Positions 35,357 through 44,874 of a stretch of DNA of 64,000 nt are shown one piece after another. Positions within the stretch are counted from its first letter, which is position 1. Each line of letters starts with the position of its first letter. The notes beneath the pieces are model-generated. The model made no database searches, was not told the origin of the DNA, and worked only from the letters and a program-made list of their open reading frames with translations. Source of the DNA: Bacillus canaveralius (GTDB lineage: Bacteria > Bacillota > Bacilli > Bacillales > Cytobacillaceae); the NCBI RefSeq assembly GCF_002860125.1, contig NZ_PGVA01000043.1, forward strand, positions 1 through 64,000, given 5' to 3'. A program made the position numbers and the translations under genes.

Positions 35357-37072
35357 ATGAAAAACAAAGATTTCATGTTTGCGATAGCAGCTGTGATGTG
35401 CACTGCTATGCTAATTCCTGCCAGCAGTCCCGCTTTAGCAGACGAAATAACAGGTCATTTTTTTAAGACGTACGAAAATGAAATCGAGAAAAAGCCATTT
35501 AAGCAAAAGAAGCATTCAAAGTTCGCATGGGATCATCCGGGAAAGTCATATCCTGTATTGTTGCCCGGCTCTCCAAGAGCAGCCGGAATGGTCCAGGAAC
35601 CTCTTGACCAAATAGACGCTATCATCAACAAAAAGATTTCTGAGCGGGCAATGCCTGGTGCCGTAGCTTTTGTTGCCAGAAGAGGACATATCGTTAAGCA
35701 TGAGGCATATGGACACGCGCTCCGTTATGAAGATGATAAATTCACGGAAGTGGACGAACCAATTCAAATGAAGACGGATACGATTTTTGATCTCGCCTCA
35801 ATCAGCAAAATTTTTACGACAACCGCCGCTATGAAACTGTATGAACAAGGCCTTTTCGGATTGGACGATCCTGTTGCAGACTATCTTCCCGAGTTCGCGC
35901 AAAATGGGAAGGAATCTGTTACGATCAGACAGCTGATGACCCACACCTCCGGATTCACGGCGTGGATTCCGCTTTATACCAAGGGGAACAGCCGGGAAGA
36001 CCGAATTCAAACCGTCTTAAAACACCCATTAAAAAACGCACCGGGGAGCACCTATACATACAGCGACTTGAACATGATCACACTTGGTGCCCTTATTGAA
36101 CGTTTATCCGGACAGCGGTTGGATGCTTTCGTTGCAGAGCATATTACCGGACCGCTTGGAATGAGGGATACGATGTACAATCCGCCAGCCGCGCTTAAAG
36201 ACAGAATTGCTGCAACTGAATATCAGGCTACACCGGCGCGCGGCGTTGTTTGGGGAGAGGTTCATGATGAGAATGCCTGGTCATTGGGCGGGGTTGCCGG
36301 GCATGCCGGAGTGTTCTCAACCGCTCGTGACCTTGGTAAATTCGCGCATATGTTTATGAATGAAGGCAGCTATGGCAATAAAAGAATTTTAAAGGCGGAA
36401 ACCGTGCGCTTGCTTGCCGAAAACCAAATCCCGCAATTTCCGGGAAATGACCATGGGCTTGGCTGGGAGATCGGCCAGGGATGGTTTATGGACGCGTTAT
36501 CGGAAGGAACTACGCTTGGACATACGGGCTATACGGGGACATCAATCGTGATTAACCAGAATAATGACACAATTGCGATCCTCCTTACCAACCGGGTTCA
36601 TCCGACAAGAAATACAGTTTCTACTAATGGCACTAGACGAGAGTTTGCGAGACAAGTAGCCGATGCAATTCCAGTAGATATTCGTGGGGGAAATGGAGCT
36701 TGGTTTTCCGGATATGGGGATCGTTTGGATCGGACTTTAACAGCACGGGTTAATATTGAAAAAGCTGCAACTCTGTCTTTTAACACATGGTACCGGATTG
36801 AAACCGGGTTTGACTTCGGTTATGTTGAAGTTTCTGAAGACGGGGAAGTGTGGACACAACTGGGCGAACCTACCACAGGAAGCAGTGTTGACTGGCAGAA
36901 AGTTAACCTTGATGTTCCGGGAAATACAAATTTTATCAGGTTCCGTTACAAAACAGACGCGTCAACGAATGGAAGAGGCTGGTATATTAATAACGTCAAA
37001 ATTAAGGAAGCTCGCAGTAAAACAATTAAGCCTGCATTAACTGGTGCAGGATGGCAGGAGAGAGATTATTAA
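35357..37072 (+). CDS. amiE: Exported N-acetylmuramyl-L-alanine amidase AmiE (beta-lactamase family) with an extra C-terminal domain
   Basis: 571 aa with a signal peptide (cleavage near A28). The serine-hydrolase domain has SISK (S148, K151) as the SxxK motif, YSDL (~232) and LGHTGYTG (~389). AmiE of B. subtilis (about 440 aa) removes the peptide from MurNAc. This protein has about 130 additional residues (~441-571) resembling the MAM-like domain of immune-inhibitor-A (M6) peptidases (FGYVEVSEDGEVWTQL). That part may bind glycan or wall material. AAAGGAGG sits about five bases before the ATG. First of amiE-nagZ-namZ. Confidence 0.82.
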   Translation: MKNKDFMFAIAAVMCTAMLIPASSPALADEITGHFFKTYENEIEKKPFKQKKHSKFAWDHPGKSYPVLLPGSPRAAGMVQEPLDQIDAIINKKISERAMPGAVAFVARRGHIVKHEAYGHALRYEDDKFTEVDEPIQMKTDTIFDLASISKIFTTTAAMKLYEQGLFGLDDPVADYLPEFAQNGKESVTIRQLMTHTSGFTAWIPLYTKGNSREDRIQTVLKHPLKNAPGSTYTYSDLNMITLGALIERLSGQRLDAFVAEHITGPLGMRDTMYNPPAALKDRIAATEYQATPARGVVWGEVHDENAWSLGGVAGHAGVFSTARDLGKFAHMFMNEGSYGNKRILKAETVRLLAENQIPQFPGNDHGLGWEIGQGWFMDALSEGTTLGHTGYTGTSIVINQNNDTIAILLTNRVHPTRNTVSTNGTRREFARQVADAIPVDIRGGNGAWFSGYGDRLDRTLTARVNIEKAATLSFNTWYRIETGFDFGYVEVSEDGEVWTQLGEPTTGSSVDWQKVNLDVPGNTNFIRFRYKTDASTNGRGWYINNVKIKEARSKTIKPALTGAGWQERDY

Positions 37073-37138
37073 AGCCCGGCTTAATAGTAAATCTAAAGCC
37101 GTTTCTTGATTAGTTAAAAAAAACGGAGGGGACCTGAC

Positions 37139-39259
37139 TTGGTACAAACGCGGAGAAATCGAATCATCACCTTTATCGTTTTAACGTTAATGCTTTCACA
37201 GCTATGGGTAGGCATTCCTGCGCAATCAGCGGCAGCAAAGGAGCAAGAAACGGATCTGATTATTTTTGAAAATGTACCGGAAGCAGATGCTGAAATCGTT
37301 GGCAACAGTTTTCAGCTCGAGGCACTTCATGTGTATGAAGACGGTCATTTCATGACTGTGTCAGAAGGATTAAAATGGAGATCTTCGAACAAACATGTCG
37401 CGACCATCGATGAAAAGGGACTCGTCACATTAACAGGCAAAAAGGGGCGGACCTTTATCATTGCCAGTGACGGAAAACAAGTGGACAGCATTGCCATCGA
37501 CTATAAAACCAATCGAAACGGACGCGCTCGGGAAGGTGGAAAAGACGATTGGCAGCCATTACTCATAAAACAAAAAGGGAAGAAGTATGACGTGATCTCG
37601 CGTGCAATTAAGAAAATGACACTAGAAGAAAAAGTCGGGCAAATGCTTATGCCAGATTTCAGAACCTGGAAGGGCGCAAATGTAACCGAAATGCTTCCTG
37701 AAATTGAGCAGCTCGTTAAGCAATATCATTTAGGCGGTGTGATCTTATTCAGGGAAAATGTCGTCACAACCGAACAAACCGCGAAACTTGTTTCCCAATA
37801 TGCGGAAGCTTCTGAGAAATACGGTCTGTTGATGACGATTGACCAGGAAGGCGGAATTGTAACAAGGCTTCAATCAGGGACTGATATGCCTGGCAATATG
37901 GCAATCGGCGCGACGGGATCACCTGAAATTGCCGGGAAAGTCGGCAAGGCAATCGGGGAAGAATTAGCAGCTCTTGGAATTAACATGAATTTTGCACCGG
38001 TTTTGGACATTAATAACAATCCGGATAACCCGGTAATTGGTGTTCGCTCGTTTGGTGAACACCCTGAGCTTGTTGCCGAATTGGGGGTAGCGTATACGAA
38101 AGGACTTCAGGCAGCAGGTGTTGCAGCAACAGCCAAGCACTTTCCTGGCCATGGCGACACCGCTGTAGACTCCCATCTCGGACTGCCGGAGGTCCCGCAT
38201 GATAAAGCCCGCCTTATGGAGGTAGAGCTCTATCCATTCCAAAAGGCAATGGAAGCGGGAATCGACTCTGTCATGACCGCGCATGTGACGTTCCCGAAGA
38301 TTGACGATACAAAAGTAACGTCTAAATTGACGGGAGAACAGATCGCTTTGCCGGCAACACTGTCTTATAAGGTACTGACAGAATTGATGAGGGAAGAAAT
38401 GGACTATGAAGGTGTCATCACAACCGATGCGATGAACATGAAAGCGATCGCTGACCATTTTGGACCAGTTGATGCGGCCATTCGTGCTGTCAAAGCCGGG
38501 ACGGATATCGTCTTGATGCCCGTCGGCTTGGCAGAGGTTGCAAACGGCCTGTTAGGCGCTGTAAGAAACGGAGAAATATCTGAAAAAAGAATTGAAGAAT
38601 CGGTTGAGCGAATCTTAACGTTAAAAGTCAAGCGGGGCATCATTAAGGCAGAGATCCCTGTCCCGATCGAAGAAAAGGTTGCCGAAGCCCTTGAAGTTGT
38701 TGGATCAGCCGAACATAAACAGGTCGAAAAAGAAGCAGCTGAACGTTCGATTACACTTTTGAAAAATGATCAAGTTTTACCTTTGAACACAAATAGCGGT
38801 GAACACATTGTCGTCGTTGGAAGCACCTACATCACCGACCTTGGCAATGCGATAAAAGCCTATCATGACAATACAACAGTACTTGCCTTATCTTCCGCCT
38901 ACAAGCTTACTCCAGAGCAGCTCGAGCTTGTGAAAAATGCAAAAGCCGTTATTGTCGGAACCCATACAAGCAACGTGTCTGGAAGATCTCCGGGCAGTGC
39001 ACAAATGAAGATGGTCAATCAAGTAATTGAAACAGCAGCGGGCCCTGTCATCGGTCTCGGAATCCGCAATCCTTATGATGTGATGGCCTATCCAAACACA
39101 GATGCCTATTTAGCGCAGTATGGCTTTCGATCGGCCAGCTTCAAAGCAGCAGCAGGCGCTATTTTTGGAGAATTCAGCCCGTCAGGAAAGCTTCCTGTTA
39201 CGATCCCGGGAGTAGATGGTGGAGTCCTTTACGGGTATGGACACGGTTTAACGTATTAG
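37139..39259 (+). CDS. nagZ: Exported beta-N-acetylglucosaminidase NagZ (GH3) with N-terminal Big-type domain
   Basis: 706 aa, start TTG with CGGAGGGG upstream, signal peptide to about A33. Residues ~40-122 look like a bacterial Ig-like (Big_2) domain: WRSSNKHVATIDEKGLVTLTG. The GH3 barrel has KHFPGHGDT (333-341) plus the VDSH catalytic His/Asp dyad and the nucleophile Asp430 in TTDAMNMKAI. A C-terminal alpha/beta domain completes it, as in B. subtilis NagZ (642 aa). It removes GlcNAc from the non-reducing end of muropeptides. The Big domain is additional and may hold the enzyme in the wall. Confidence 0.9.
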   Translation: MVQTRRNRIITFIVLTLMLSQLWVGIPAQSAAAKEQETDLIIFENVPEADAEIVGNSFQLEALHVYEDGHFMTVSEGLKWRSSNKHVATIDEKGLVTLTGKKGRTFIIASDGKQVDSIAIDYKTNRNGRAREGGKDDWQPLLIKQKGKKYDVISRAIKKMTLEEKVGQMLMPDFRTWKGANVTEMLPEIEQLVKQYHLGGVILFRENVVTTEQTAKLVSQYAEASEKYGLLMTIDQEGGIVTRLQSGTDMPGNMAIGATGSPEIAGKVGKAIGEELAALGINMNFAPVLDINNNPDNPVIGVRSFGEHPELVAELGVAYTKGLQAAGVAATAKHFPGHGDTAVDSHLGLPEVPHDKARLMEVELYPFQKAMEAGIDSVMTAHVTFPKIDDTKVTSKLTGEQIALPATLSYKVLTELMREEMDYEGVITTDAMNMKAIADHFGPVDAAIRAVKAGTDIVLMPVGLAEVANGLLGAVRNGEISEKRIEESVERILTLKVKRGIIKAEIPVPIEEKVAEALEVVGSAEHKQVEKEAAERSITLLKNDQVLPLNTNSGEHIVVVGSTYITDLGNAIKAYHDNTTVLALSSAYKLTPEQLELVKNAKAVIVGTHTSNVSGRSPGSAQMKMVNQVIETAAGPVIGLGIRNPYDVMAYPNTDAYLAQYGFRSASFKAAAGAIFGEFSPSGKLPVTIPGVDGGVLYGYGHGLTY

Positions 39260-39345
39260 TTTACCTGGTAGTGAGGCAGGGATAAGTGAATCTTTTTCCT
39301 GCTGCCTCTCACTATCGTTTCATAAATCGAAATGGGGTGACGAAG

Positions 39346-40614
39346 TTGAAAAAATGGCTTGTAACGATTTTGACGGCAATCCTCGTCCTGTCGTCGTTGA
39401 CAGGAGTATTGGCAGACGATGGTAAAGGGAAACGATATGGTAAAAGCAAAAAGAGCAAGAAGCTGGAAATCGGCATTGAAGTGCTGTTAGAGGACGACAA
39501 AGACTTGATTGAAGGAAAAAGAGTCGGTCTTATTACGAATCCAACCGGAGTCGATCCCGATCTGACCAGTGTTGTCGATTTGCTCCATAGCGATCCCGAT
39601 GTTGAACTGACCGCCCTGTATGGACCGGAGCATGGCGTACGCGGCAGCGCCCAGGCAGGTGAATATGTGGAATTTTACACCGATGAAAAAACAGGGCTGC
39701 CTGTATACAGCCTGTACGGAAAAACGAGAAAGCCAACACCGGCAATGCTCGAAAACGTTGATGTGCTGCTATTTGATATTCAAGATGTAGGAACCCGCTT
39801 CTACACTTATATTTATACGATGGCTTATGCGATGGAAGCCGCAAAAGAAAACGATATTCCATTTATCGTGCTTGACCGTCCTAACCCGCTCGGCGGACTA
39901 AAGGTTGAAGGACCGGTCCTTGACCCGAAATATGCATCCTTCGTTGGCAATTACCCGATTCCGCTCCGACACGGAATGACAGTGGGGGAACTGGCAAAAT
40001 TGTTCAATGAAGAGTACGGTATCGGGGCTGATTTAACTGTTGTTGAAATGAACGGCTGGAAACGATCGGCGTATTTTGATGATACTGGTTTGCCGTTTGT
40101 TCTTCCATCGCCGAACATGCCGACTGTTGAGACAACGCTTGCCTATCCGGGTGGTGCTTTAATTGAAGGAACAAATGTATCAGAGGGAAGAGGAACAACG
40201 AAGCCATTTGAATTAATCGGCGCCCCGTTTATTAATGCAGAGGTTTTGGCACATGAACTGAATTCTCTAAAGCTTAAAGGAGTTACATTCAGGCCGGCAT
40301 CCTTCAACCCGAGTTTCTCAAAGCATGCTGGAGTCCTTTCGCACGGCATCCAAATCCATGTAACGGATCGGGAGGAATTTAAACCGGTCGAGACAGGCCT
40401 CCATATTGTCAAAACGATTCACGACCTATATCCAGGCAAGTTTCAATTCCGGGCCGAGAACAGTGCTGGCATTTCCTTCTTCGACCAATTGGTCGGAAAT
40501 GGCTGGATTCGTGACGGGATTGAAGAAGGATGGCCAGTCCAGGACATGAAAAAGCAATGGCAAGAAGGACTGGAACAATTTATCGAAGTTCGCGAGCAGT
40601 ACTTGTTGTATTAA
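39346..40614 (+). CDS. namZ: Exported exo-beta-N-acetylmuramidase NamZ (DUF1343)
   Basis: 422 aa with signal peptide (KKWLVTILTAILVLSSLTGVLA in parts: LVTILTAILVLSSLTG), then GIEVLLEDD, LITNPTGVD (~60-68), YGPEHGVRG (~93-101), FDIQDVGTRFYTY (~139-151) and SEGRGTTKPFE, all DUF1343 signatures. It releases MurNAc from non-reducing ends of GlcNAc-MurNAc chains after NagZ and AmiE have acted. Start TTG 39346 with GGGGTG six bases upstream; the longer frame from 39286 lacks a ribosome binding site. The last gene of the operon, followed by a terminator. Confidence 0.92.
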   Translation: MKKWLVTILTAILVLSSLTGVLADDGKGKRYGKSKKSKKLEIGIEVLLEDDKDLIEGKRVGLITNPTGVDPDLTSVVDLLHSDPDVELTALYGPEHGVRGSAQAGEYVEFYTDEKTGLPVYSLYGKTRKPTPAMLENVDVLLFDIQDVGTRFYTYIYTMAYAMEAAKENDIPFIVLDRPNPLGGLKVEGPVLDPKYASFVGNYPIPLRHGMTVGELAKLFNEEYGIGADLTVVEMNGWKRSAYFDDTGLPFVLPSPNMPTVETTLAYPGGALIEGTNVSEGRGTTKPFELIGAPFINAEVLAHELNSLKLKGVTFRPASFNPSFSKHAGVLSHGIQIHVTDREEFKPVETGLHIVKTIHDLYPGKFQFRAENSAGISFFDQLVGNGWIRDGIEEGWPVQDMKKQWQEGLEQFIEVREQYLLY

Positions 40615-40650
40615 GATTACTCTAATATGAAAGCTAAAAACATCGAATAA

Positions 40651-40687
40651 GGCTATAAGATTAGCCTATTAATCTAAGCCACTTTTT
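40651..40687 (+). terminator. Terminator of the amiE-nagZ-namZ operon
   Basis: GGCT..AGATTA pairs with TAATCT.AGCC (40651-40680), followed by ACTTTTT. Confidence 0.7.
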
Positions 40688-40699
40688 ATGAAAGCAATG

Positions 40700-40728
40700 T
40701 TGAAAAATTTTCAGGCCAGCTAAATAAT
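40700..40728 (+). promoter_or_regulatory. Promoter of nagP
   Basis: TTGAAA (40700-40705), 17-base spacer, AATAAT (40723-40728), about 90 bases before the nagP ATG. Confidence 0.6.
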
Positions 40729-40816
40729 ATGTCGGACAGTACATTCATATCTATTAAATAAGTAAAGCTGCCTTTTTGGAGTATTATCATAAAAAATAAA
40801 AAAGGGGTGTTTACAA

Positions 40817-42193
40817 ATGTTAGGGTTTCTACAGCGCATTGGAAAATCATTGATGCTTCCGATTGCCGTCATGCCTGCTGCTGCATTGCTTTTACGTTTA
40901 GGACAGCCGGACTTATTGGATATTAAGTTTATTTCCGCAGCAGGGGATGCCGTATTTGCCAATCTGGCCATATTGTTTGCAATCGGGGTTGCCATTGGAT
41001 TCTCGAAGGATGGAAACGGTGCGGCAGCGTTGGCCGGCGCGGTCGGCTACTTTGTATTGACGAATGGTGCCCAAGCATTGGATAAAACGATCAATATGGG
41101 CGTATTGGGAGGGATTATATCAGGTATTGTGGCCGGGCTGCTTTATAACAAATATCATGATATAAAACTGCCTGATTGGCTTGGCTTTTTTGGCGGACGC
41201 AGGTTTGTACCGATTATCACGTCACTGGCAATGCTGATCCTTGCGTTTATTTTTGGATTTATTTGGCCACCGATTCAGGAAGTAATCAATAATGTCGGGG
41301 AATGGATTATTGGTGCAGGAGCAACCGGGGTTGGAATTTATGGGTTCTTAAATCGACTGTTAATTCCTGTCGGCCTCCATCACATCCTGAATACACTTGT
41401 TTGGTTTGAATTTGGCGAGTTTACCAATGCCGCAGGCGAGCTTGTTAAAGGAGACTTATATCGTTTCCTTGCCAAGGATCCGACAGCAGGGGTCTTTATG
41501 GCTGGATTTTTCCCGGTCATGATGTTCGGACTTCCGGGTGCAGCACTGGCAATAATTGCAGCAGCAAAGCCGGAAAGGAGAAAAGCTCTGACGGGGGTAT
41601 TGCTTGGCCTTGCATTTACTTCTTTCTTAACGGGAATTACAGAACCAATTGAATTTTTATTTATGTTTTTATCACCGGCACTATATTTTATTCACGCGAT
41701 ATTGACTGGCCTATCCCTGTCAATTGCCTATCTTCTTGATATCCATCATGGTTTTGGGTTCTCGGCAGGAGCGATTGATTTTATCTTGAACTTTGGAATC
41801 GCCCAGAAACCACTCGTGCTGGCAGGTATAGGATTAGTGTATGCCCTCCTGTATTTTGTTGTTTTTTACTTGTTGATCAAGAAACTGGATTTGAAAACAC
41901 CGGGACGGGAAGATGATGTCGAAGGTGAATTTGAAGAAAGCGGAATTGCCACAGGCAACTATTCTGAAGTAGCTGCCGGTTATCTTTCAGCTCTTGGCGG
42001 AAAAGAAAACCTTGTGGAAATTGACAATTGTGTCACCCGCCTGCGCCTGAAAGTAAAGGATATGAGCCTTATCGATGAAGCTCAGCTGAAAAGATCAGGT
42101 GCAAAAGGGGTTATCAAAATGGGGAAAACAGATCTCCAGGTTGTCGTCGGGACAGATGTTGAATTTGTGGCCAATGAAATGAAGAGAATATAA
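40817..42193 (+). CDS. nagP: N-acetylglucosamine PTS permease EIICB
   Basis: 458 aa in IIC-IIB order. The membrane IIC part (~1-360) carries PVGLHHILNTLVWFEFGEF in pieces (GLHHILNT ~189-196) and GITEPIEFLFMF (~278-289), typical of GlcNAc permeases. The C-terminal IIB has the phospho-Cys in DNCVTRLRL (~400-408). MurP of B. subtilis has the reverse IIB-IIC order, so GlcNAc is the likely substrate, phosphorylated by a separate IIA. AAGGGGTG is eight bases before the ATG. It has its own promoter after the recycling operon, which makes GlcNAc via NagZ. Confidence 0.88.
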   Translation: MLGFLQRIGKSLMLPIAVMPAAALLLRLGQPDLLDIKFISAAGDAVFANLAILFAIGVAIGFSKDGNGAAALAGAVGYFVLTNGAQALDKTINMGVLGGIISGIVAGLLYNKYHDIKLPDWLGFFGGRRFVPIITSLAMLILAFIFGFIWPPIQEVINNVGEWIIGAGATGVGIYGFLNRLLIPVGLHHILNTLVWFEFGEFTNAAGELVKGDLYRFLAKDPTAGVFMAGFFPVMMFGLPGAALAIIAAAKPERRKALTGVLLGLAFTSFLTGITEPIEFLFMFLSPALYFIHAILTGLSLSIAYLLDIHHGFGFSAGAIDFILNFGIAQKPLVLAGIGLVYALLYFVVFYLLIKKLDLKTPGREDDVEGEFEESGIATGNYSEVAAGYLSALGGKENLVEIDNCVTRLRLKVKDMSLIDEAQLKRSGAKGVIKMGKTDLQVVVGTDVEFVANEMKRI

Positions 42194-42194
42194 C

Positions 42195-42228
42195 GAAAAC
42201 ACGGGACCTGCGAAGGTTCCGTGTTTTC
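42195..42228. terminator. Bidirectional terminator between nagP and the DUF4395 gene
   Basis: GAAAACACGGGACC pairs with GGTTCCGTGTTTTC around six bases. T-runs on either flank are modest. Confidence 0.7.
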
Positions 42229-42232
42229 ATGT

Positions 42233-42658
42233 TTATTTTGCGGTTCTGTGCCGGTATTGAATCCATTGGTAGCGGATAAAACAGCCGATGCAAAAGCCAA
42301 GCAGTGCAAAAATGGAAGCGAGTGCGACCATCGCGGAAAAAATATGACCGATCACGTTCCAGCCGGCAGCATAACCGATAAGTGCGCCAGTTAGACAAAC
42401 AACGGCGATGATTTGGTTGAATTGCTGCTGGTCATATTCTTCCGGGATGTACTGGGAGTATGGTTTCTTTAAAAAAGCGCTCCCGATTTTCATAATTGGA
42501 TTTACACCAAATAAAAGGCCGAATAAACCGGCGATAAGCGGGACGGCAAGTATCCAGATTTCTCCGGTTAGCCAGGTTAACAGTACGCTACCTGCAATAA
42601 ATGATTGATTTATTCTGACGAGCGGACGGGGAATAGTCCGAACTTCTTTTGTCATCAT
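42233..42658 (-). CDS. DUF4395 family membrane protein
   Basis: 141 aa with about four hydrophobic segments: RPLVRINQSFIAGSVLLTWL (~11-30), WILAVPLIAGLFGLLFGVNP (in part), AVVCLTGALIGYAAGW and ALLGFCIGCFIRYQW (~118-132, with the conserved GCFI). It matches the DUF4395 pattern, in some genomes linked to thiosulfate or redox proteins, but no such neighbour is here. AGGTAGGA precedes the ATG. Convergent with nagP. Confidence 0.72.
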   Translation of the reverse strand: MMTKEVRTIPRPLVRINQSFIAGSVLLTWLTGEIWILAVPLIAGLFGLLFGVNPIMKIGSAFLKKPYSQYIPEEYDQQQFNQIIAVVCLTGALIGYAAGWNVIGHIFSAMVALASIFALLGFCIGCFIRYQWIQYRHRTAK

Positions 42659-42889
42659 TATTCCTACCTTTCCTATATGATTATAAGAAGTTTATCCCTT
42701 TTTAGTTAATTTGTGAAGAAAAAAGTCCGAAATAAGCAATAATCCAATTGATAGTGGTTGCAAGTTGTTTTTCTAAAAGAATGAAATGTAGTAGAATCTG
42801 AATATAATTGCGTTATACTGGCAATAACAGCATTTTTGCGATAAAAAAAATTATGATAAACATGCACTGATAAAATATTGGAGAAAATC

Positions 42890-43645
42890 ATGAAAAATAA
42901 CGAAGAACGAACGATTGAAATTATTGAGTTATGCCTGCTGGCAGGTAAAATTATGCTTCAGTCCGGTGCTGAAACATACCGGGTCGAAGATACGATGTCA
43001 CGCATTGCCACCTCTTTCTCTGTCCATGGATCCCACAGTTATGTGACACCAACTGTGATTATTTTTTCAGTTGACGGAACGGTACCGACTAAGCTGATCA
43101 GGATTTCTGATCGGACGACGGATTTAAGAAAAGTTACACTAGTGAATGGGATTTCACGAAGGATCAGCGGTGGCGAGTTGACGCTGGAGGAGGCATTTTG
43201 CGAATTAAGAAAAATAGATCTAGCCAATCTTGCTTTCCCTTTATGGCTGCAAATTGTCGCTGCCTCGATTTCGAGCGGCTGTTTTTTAATGATGTTCAGC
43301 GGTATCGCAAGCGATTTTATTCCAGCTATGCTTACGGGTGGACTCGGCTTTATCGCTTTAATATACGTACATAAGCTGGTTGAAATAAAATTCTTTGCCG
43401 AGTTTCTCGCTAGCCTTGTGATCGGTTCGACCGCATTGTTGTTAGTGAACGCAGGAGCAGGGCAGGAATTGGATAAAATCATTATTGGTTCGGTTATGCC
43501 ATTGGTGCCGGGGCTATTAATAACAAATGCAGTCAGGGATTTAATGGCCGGCCATCTTGTTTCCGGCCTGTCGAAAGGCGCTGAAGCTTTCCTGACTGCT
43601 TTTGCGATCGGTACCGGGATTGCGGTCGTTTTTTCATTTTATTAA
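42890..43645 (+). CDS. Threonine/serine exporter, N-terminal (ThrE/YjjP) subunit
   Basis: 251 aa. The DUF1212 start LCLLAGKIMLQSGAETYRVEDTM (as CLLAGKIMLQSGAETYRVED, ~11-30) is followed by about five hydrophobic helices (~115-250). It pairs with the next gene to make a two-subunit exporter equivalent to single-chain ThrE. TTG 42878 is possible, but GGAG seven bases before ATG 42890 decides the start. The gap to the next gene is 20 bases. Confidence 0.85.
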   Translation: MKNNEERTIEIIELCLLAGKIMLQSGAETYRVEDTMSRIATSFSVHGSHSYVTPTVIIFSVDGTVPTKLIRISDRTTDLRKVTLVNGISRRISGGELTLEEAFCELRKIDLANLAFPLWLQIVAASISSGCFLMMFSGIASDFIPAMLTGGLGFIALIYVHKLVEIKFFAEFLASLVIGSTALLLVNAGAGQELDKIIIGSVMPLVPGLLITNAVRDLMAGHLVSGLSKGAEAFLTAFAIGTGIAVVFSFY

Positions 43646-43665
43646 AAAGCTAAGAGGTAACGTTT

Positions 43666-44118
43666 ATGATTGTACAATTGATAACGAGTTTTATTGCATC
43701 GGCCGCTTTTGGGATTATTTTTAATATTCCGGGAAGATCATTACTGCAATGCGGGTTTGTTGGTATGCTAGGCTGGGTTGTCTACATATGGCTTTCCGAA
43801 GACTATTTTGATATTGCCCTCGCAACGGTTATCGCTTCAGTTGTCATCGGGATTATCAGCCAAATTTTTGCAAGAATATATAAAACACCAATTATCGTGT
43901 TTAGTGTTGCCGGAATCATTCCGTTAGTGCCTGGCGGGCTTGCTTACGACGCGATGCGCAATTTCGTTGAAAATGACTACAACAGCGCATTACAGCTTGC
44001 AGCCAAAGCATTCTTGTTTTCAGGAGCGATTGCAATTGGCCTCGTCATCTCGGAAGTAATCAACCAGATGATCCGAAAAAGCACACCTCAACCAACAGTT
44101 AAAGCAAGGAAGCAATAG
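43666..44118 (+). CDS. Threonine/serine exporter, C-terminal (YjjB/DUF3815) subunit
   Basis: 150 aa membrane protein with four or five helices. FASAAFGIIFNIPGR-type start and the motif AGIIPLVPGGLAYDAMRNF (~85-103) are those of ThrE_2. It completes the exporter with the preceding gene; AGAGGT lies upstream of the ATG. The pair may export threonine, serine or small peptides. Confidence 0.85.
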   Translation: MIVQLITSFIASAAFGIIFNIPGRSLLQCGFVGMLGWVVYIWLSEDYFDIALATVIASVVIGIISQIFARIYKTPIIVFSVAGIIPLVPGGLAYDAMRNFVENDYNSALQLAAKAFLFSGAIAIGLVISEVINQMIRKSTPQPTVKARKQ

Positions 44119-44205
44119 GAGGCAGTCGTTGGAGTGCTTCGTGTTGGGACAGAGATATTTTTTATTATCGAAAGAAGACGGCCGTATATTAGCGGAGGTG
44201 GAAGA

Positions 44206-44826
44206 ATGGAGCTTGAAAGGTTAATAGGAATGCTGAAAGACCGGACTCCTGTCATTTTGGGCAGTGATCAATTTATAAAATATTCGATTCTGTTACCCTT
44301 GATCCATCATGATGGAGAGATCCGCGTCTTATTCGAGGTTCGGGCCCATACATTAAGGAGACAGCCAGGCGAGATTTGTTTTCCTGGCGGCAAAATAGAT
44401 CAAGAGGATCGGGATGAACAGCATTCTGCGATCAGGGAAACTTCAGAAGAGCTCGGGATTTCGGAAAGCACCATCGCAAATGTATTTCCGCTCGATTATA
44501 TGGTGTCCGCTTTTGGGACGATCATTTATCCATACGTTGGTGTGATTGAAGATTATCAGGCAATCAAGCCAAACCCCGCTGAAGTGGCAGAAATATTCAC
44601 CGTACCTTTAAGCTTTTTTAAAAGGACAAACCCGGAAAAGTATAAAATCAATTTTCAAATTCAGCCGGAAGAAAATTTTCCATTCGATTCGATCCAGGGC
44701 GGTGAAAAATATAATTGGCAAACCAGGCAGCTGGAAGAGTATTTTTACCGTTATGAAGGCAAGGTCATTTGGGGACTTACCGCAAGGGTGCTATCACACT
44801 TTTTGGAGATCATCAGTGAAAAATAA
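44206..44826 (+). CDS. CoA pyrophosphatase-type Nudix hydrolase
   Basis: 206 aa. LRRQPGEICFPGGKID (~50-65) is the UPF0035 signature of CoA diphosphatases, and it runs into the Nudix helix AIRETSEELGI (~75-85). It probably hydrolyses CoA or acyl-CoA to phosphopantetheine. The open frame begins at 44134, but GCGGAGGTGG precedes ATG 44206, which is also where the family starts. It follows the exporter pair in the same direction after 87 bases. Confidence 0.85.
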   Translation: MELERLIGMLKDRTPVILGSDQFIKYSILLPLIHHDGEIRVLFEVRAHTLRRQPGEICFPGGKIDQEDRDEQHSAIRETSEELGISESTIANVFPLDYMVSAFGTIIYPYVGVIEDYQAIKPNPAEVAEIFTVPLSFFKRTNPEKYKINFQIQPEENFPFDSIQGGEKYNWQTRQLEEYFYRYEGKVIWGLTARVLSHFLEIISEK

Positions 44827-44844
44827 TTTTAAATAAACAAGTAC

Positions 44845-44874
44845 AAACCGTCCAAGTTCCGGACGGTTTTTTAA
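44845..44874 (+). terminator. Terminator after the Nudix gene
   Basis: AAACCGTCC / GGACGGTTT stem, seven-base loop, then TTTT. Confidence 0.88.

Noticed and set aside
39271-39315. Hairpin between nagZ and namZ as a terminator
   Set aside because: GTGAG/CTCAC and GCAG/CTGC arms can pair, but there is no T-run after it and namZ follows directly; at most an mRNA-stability element.
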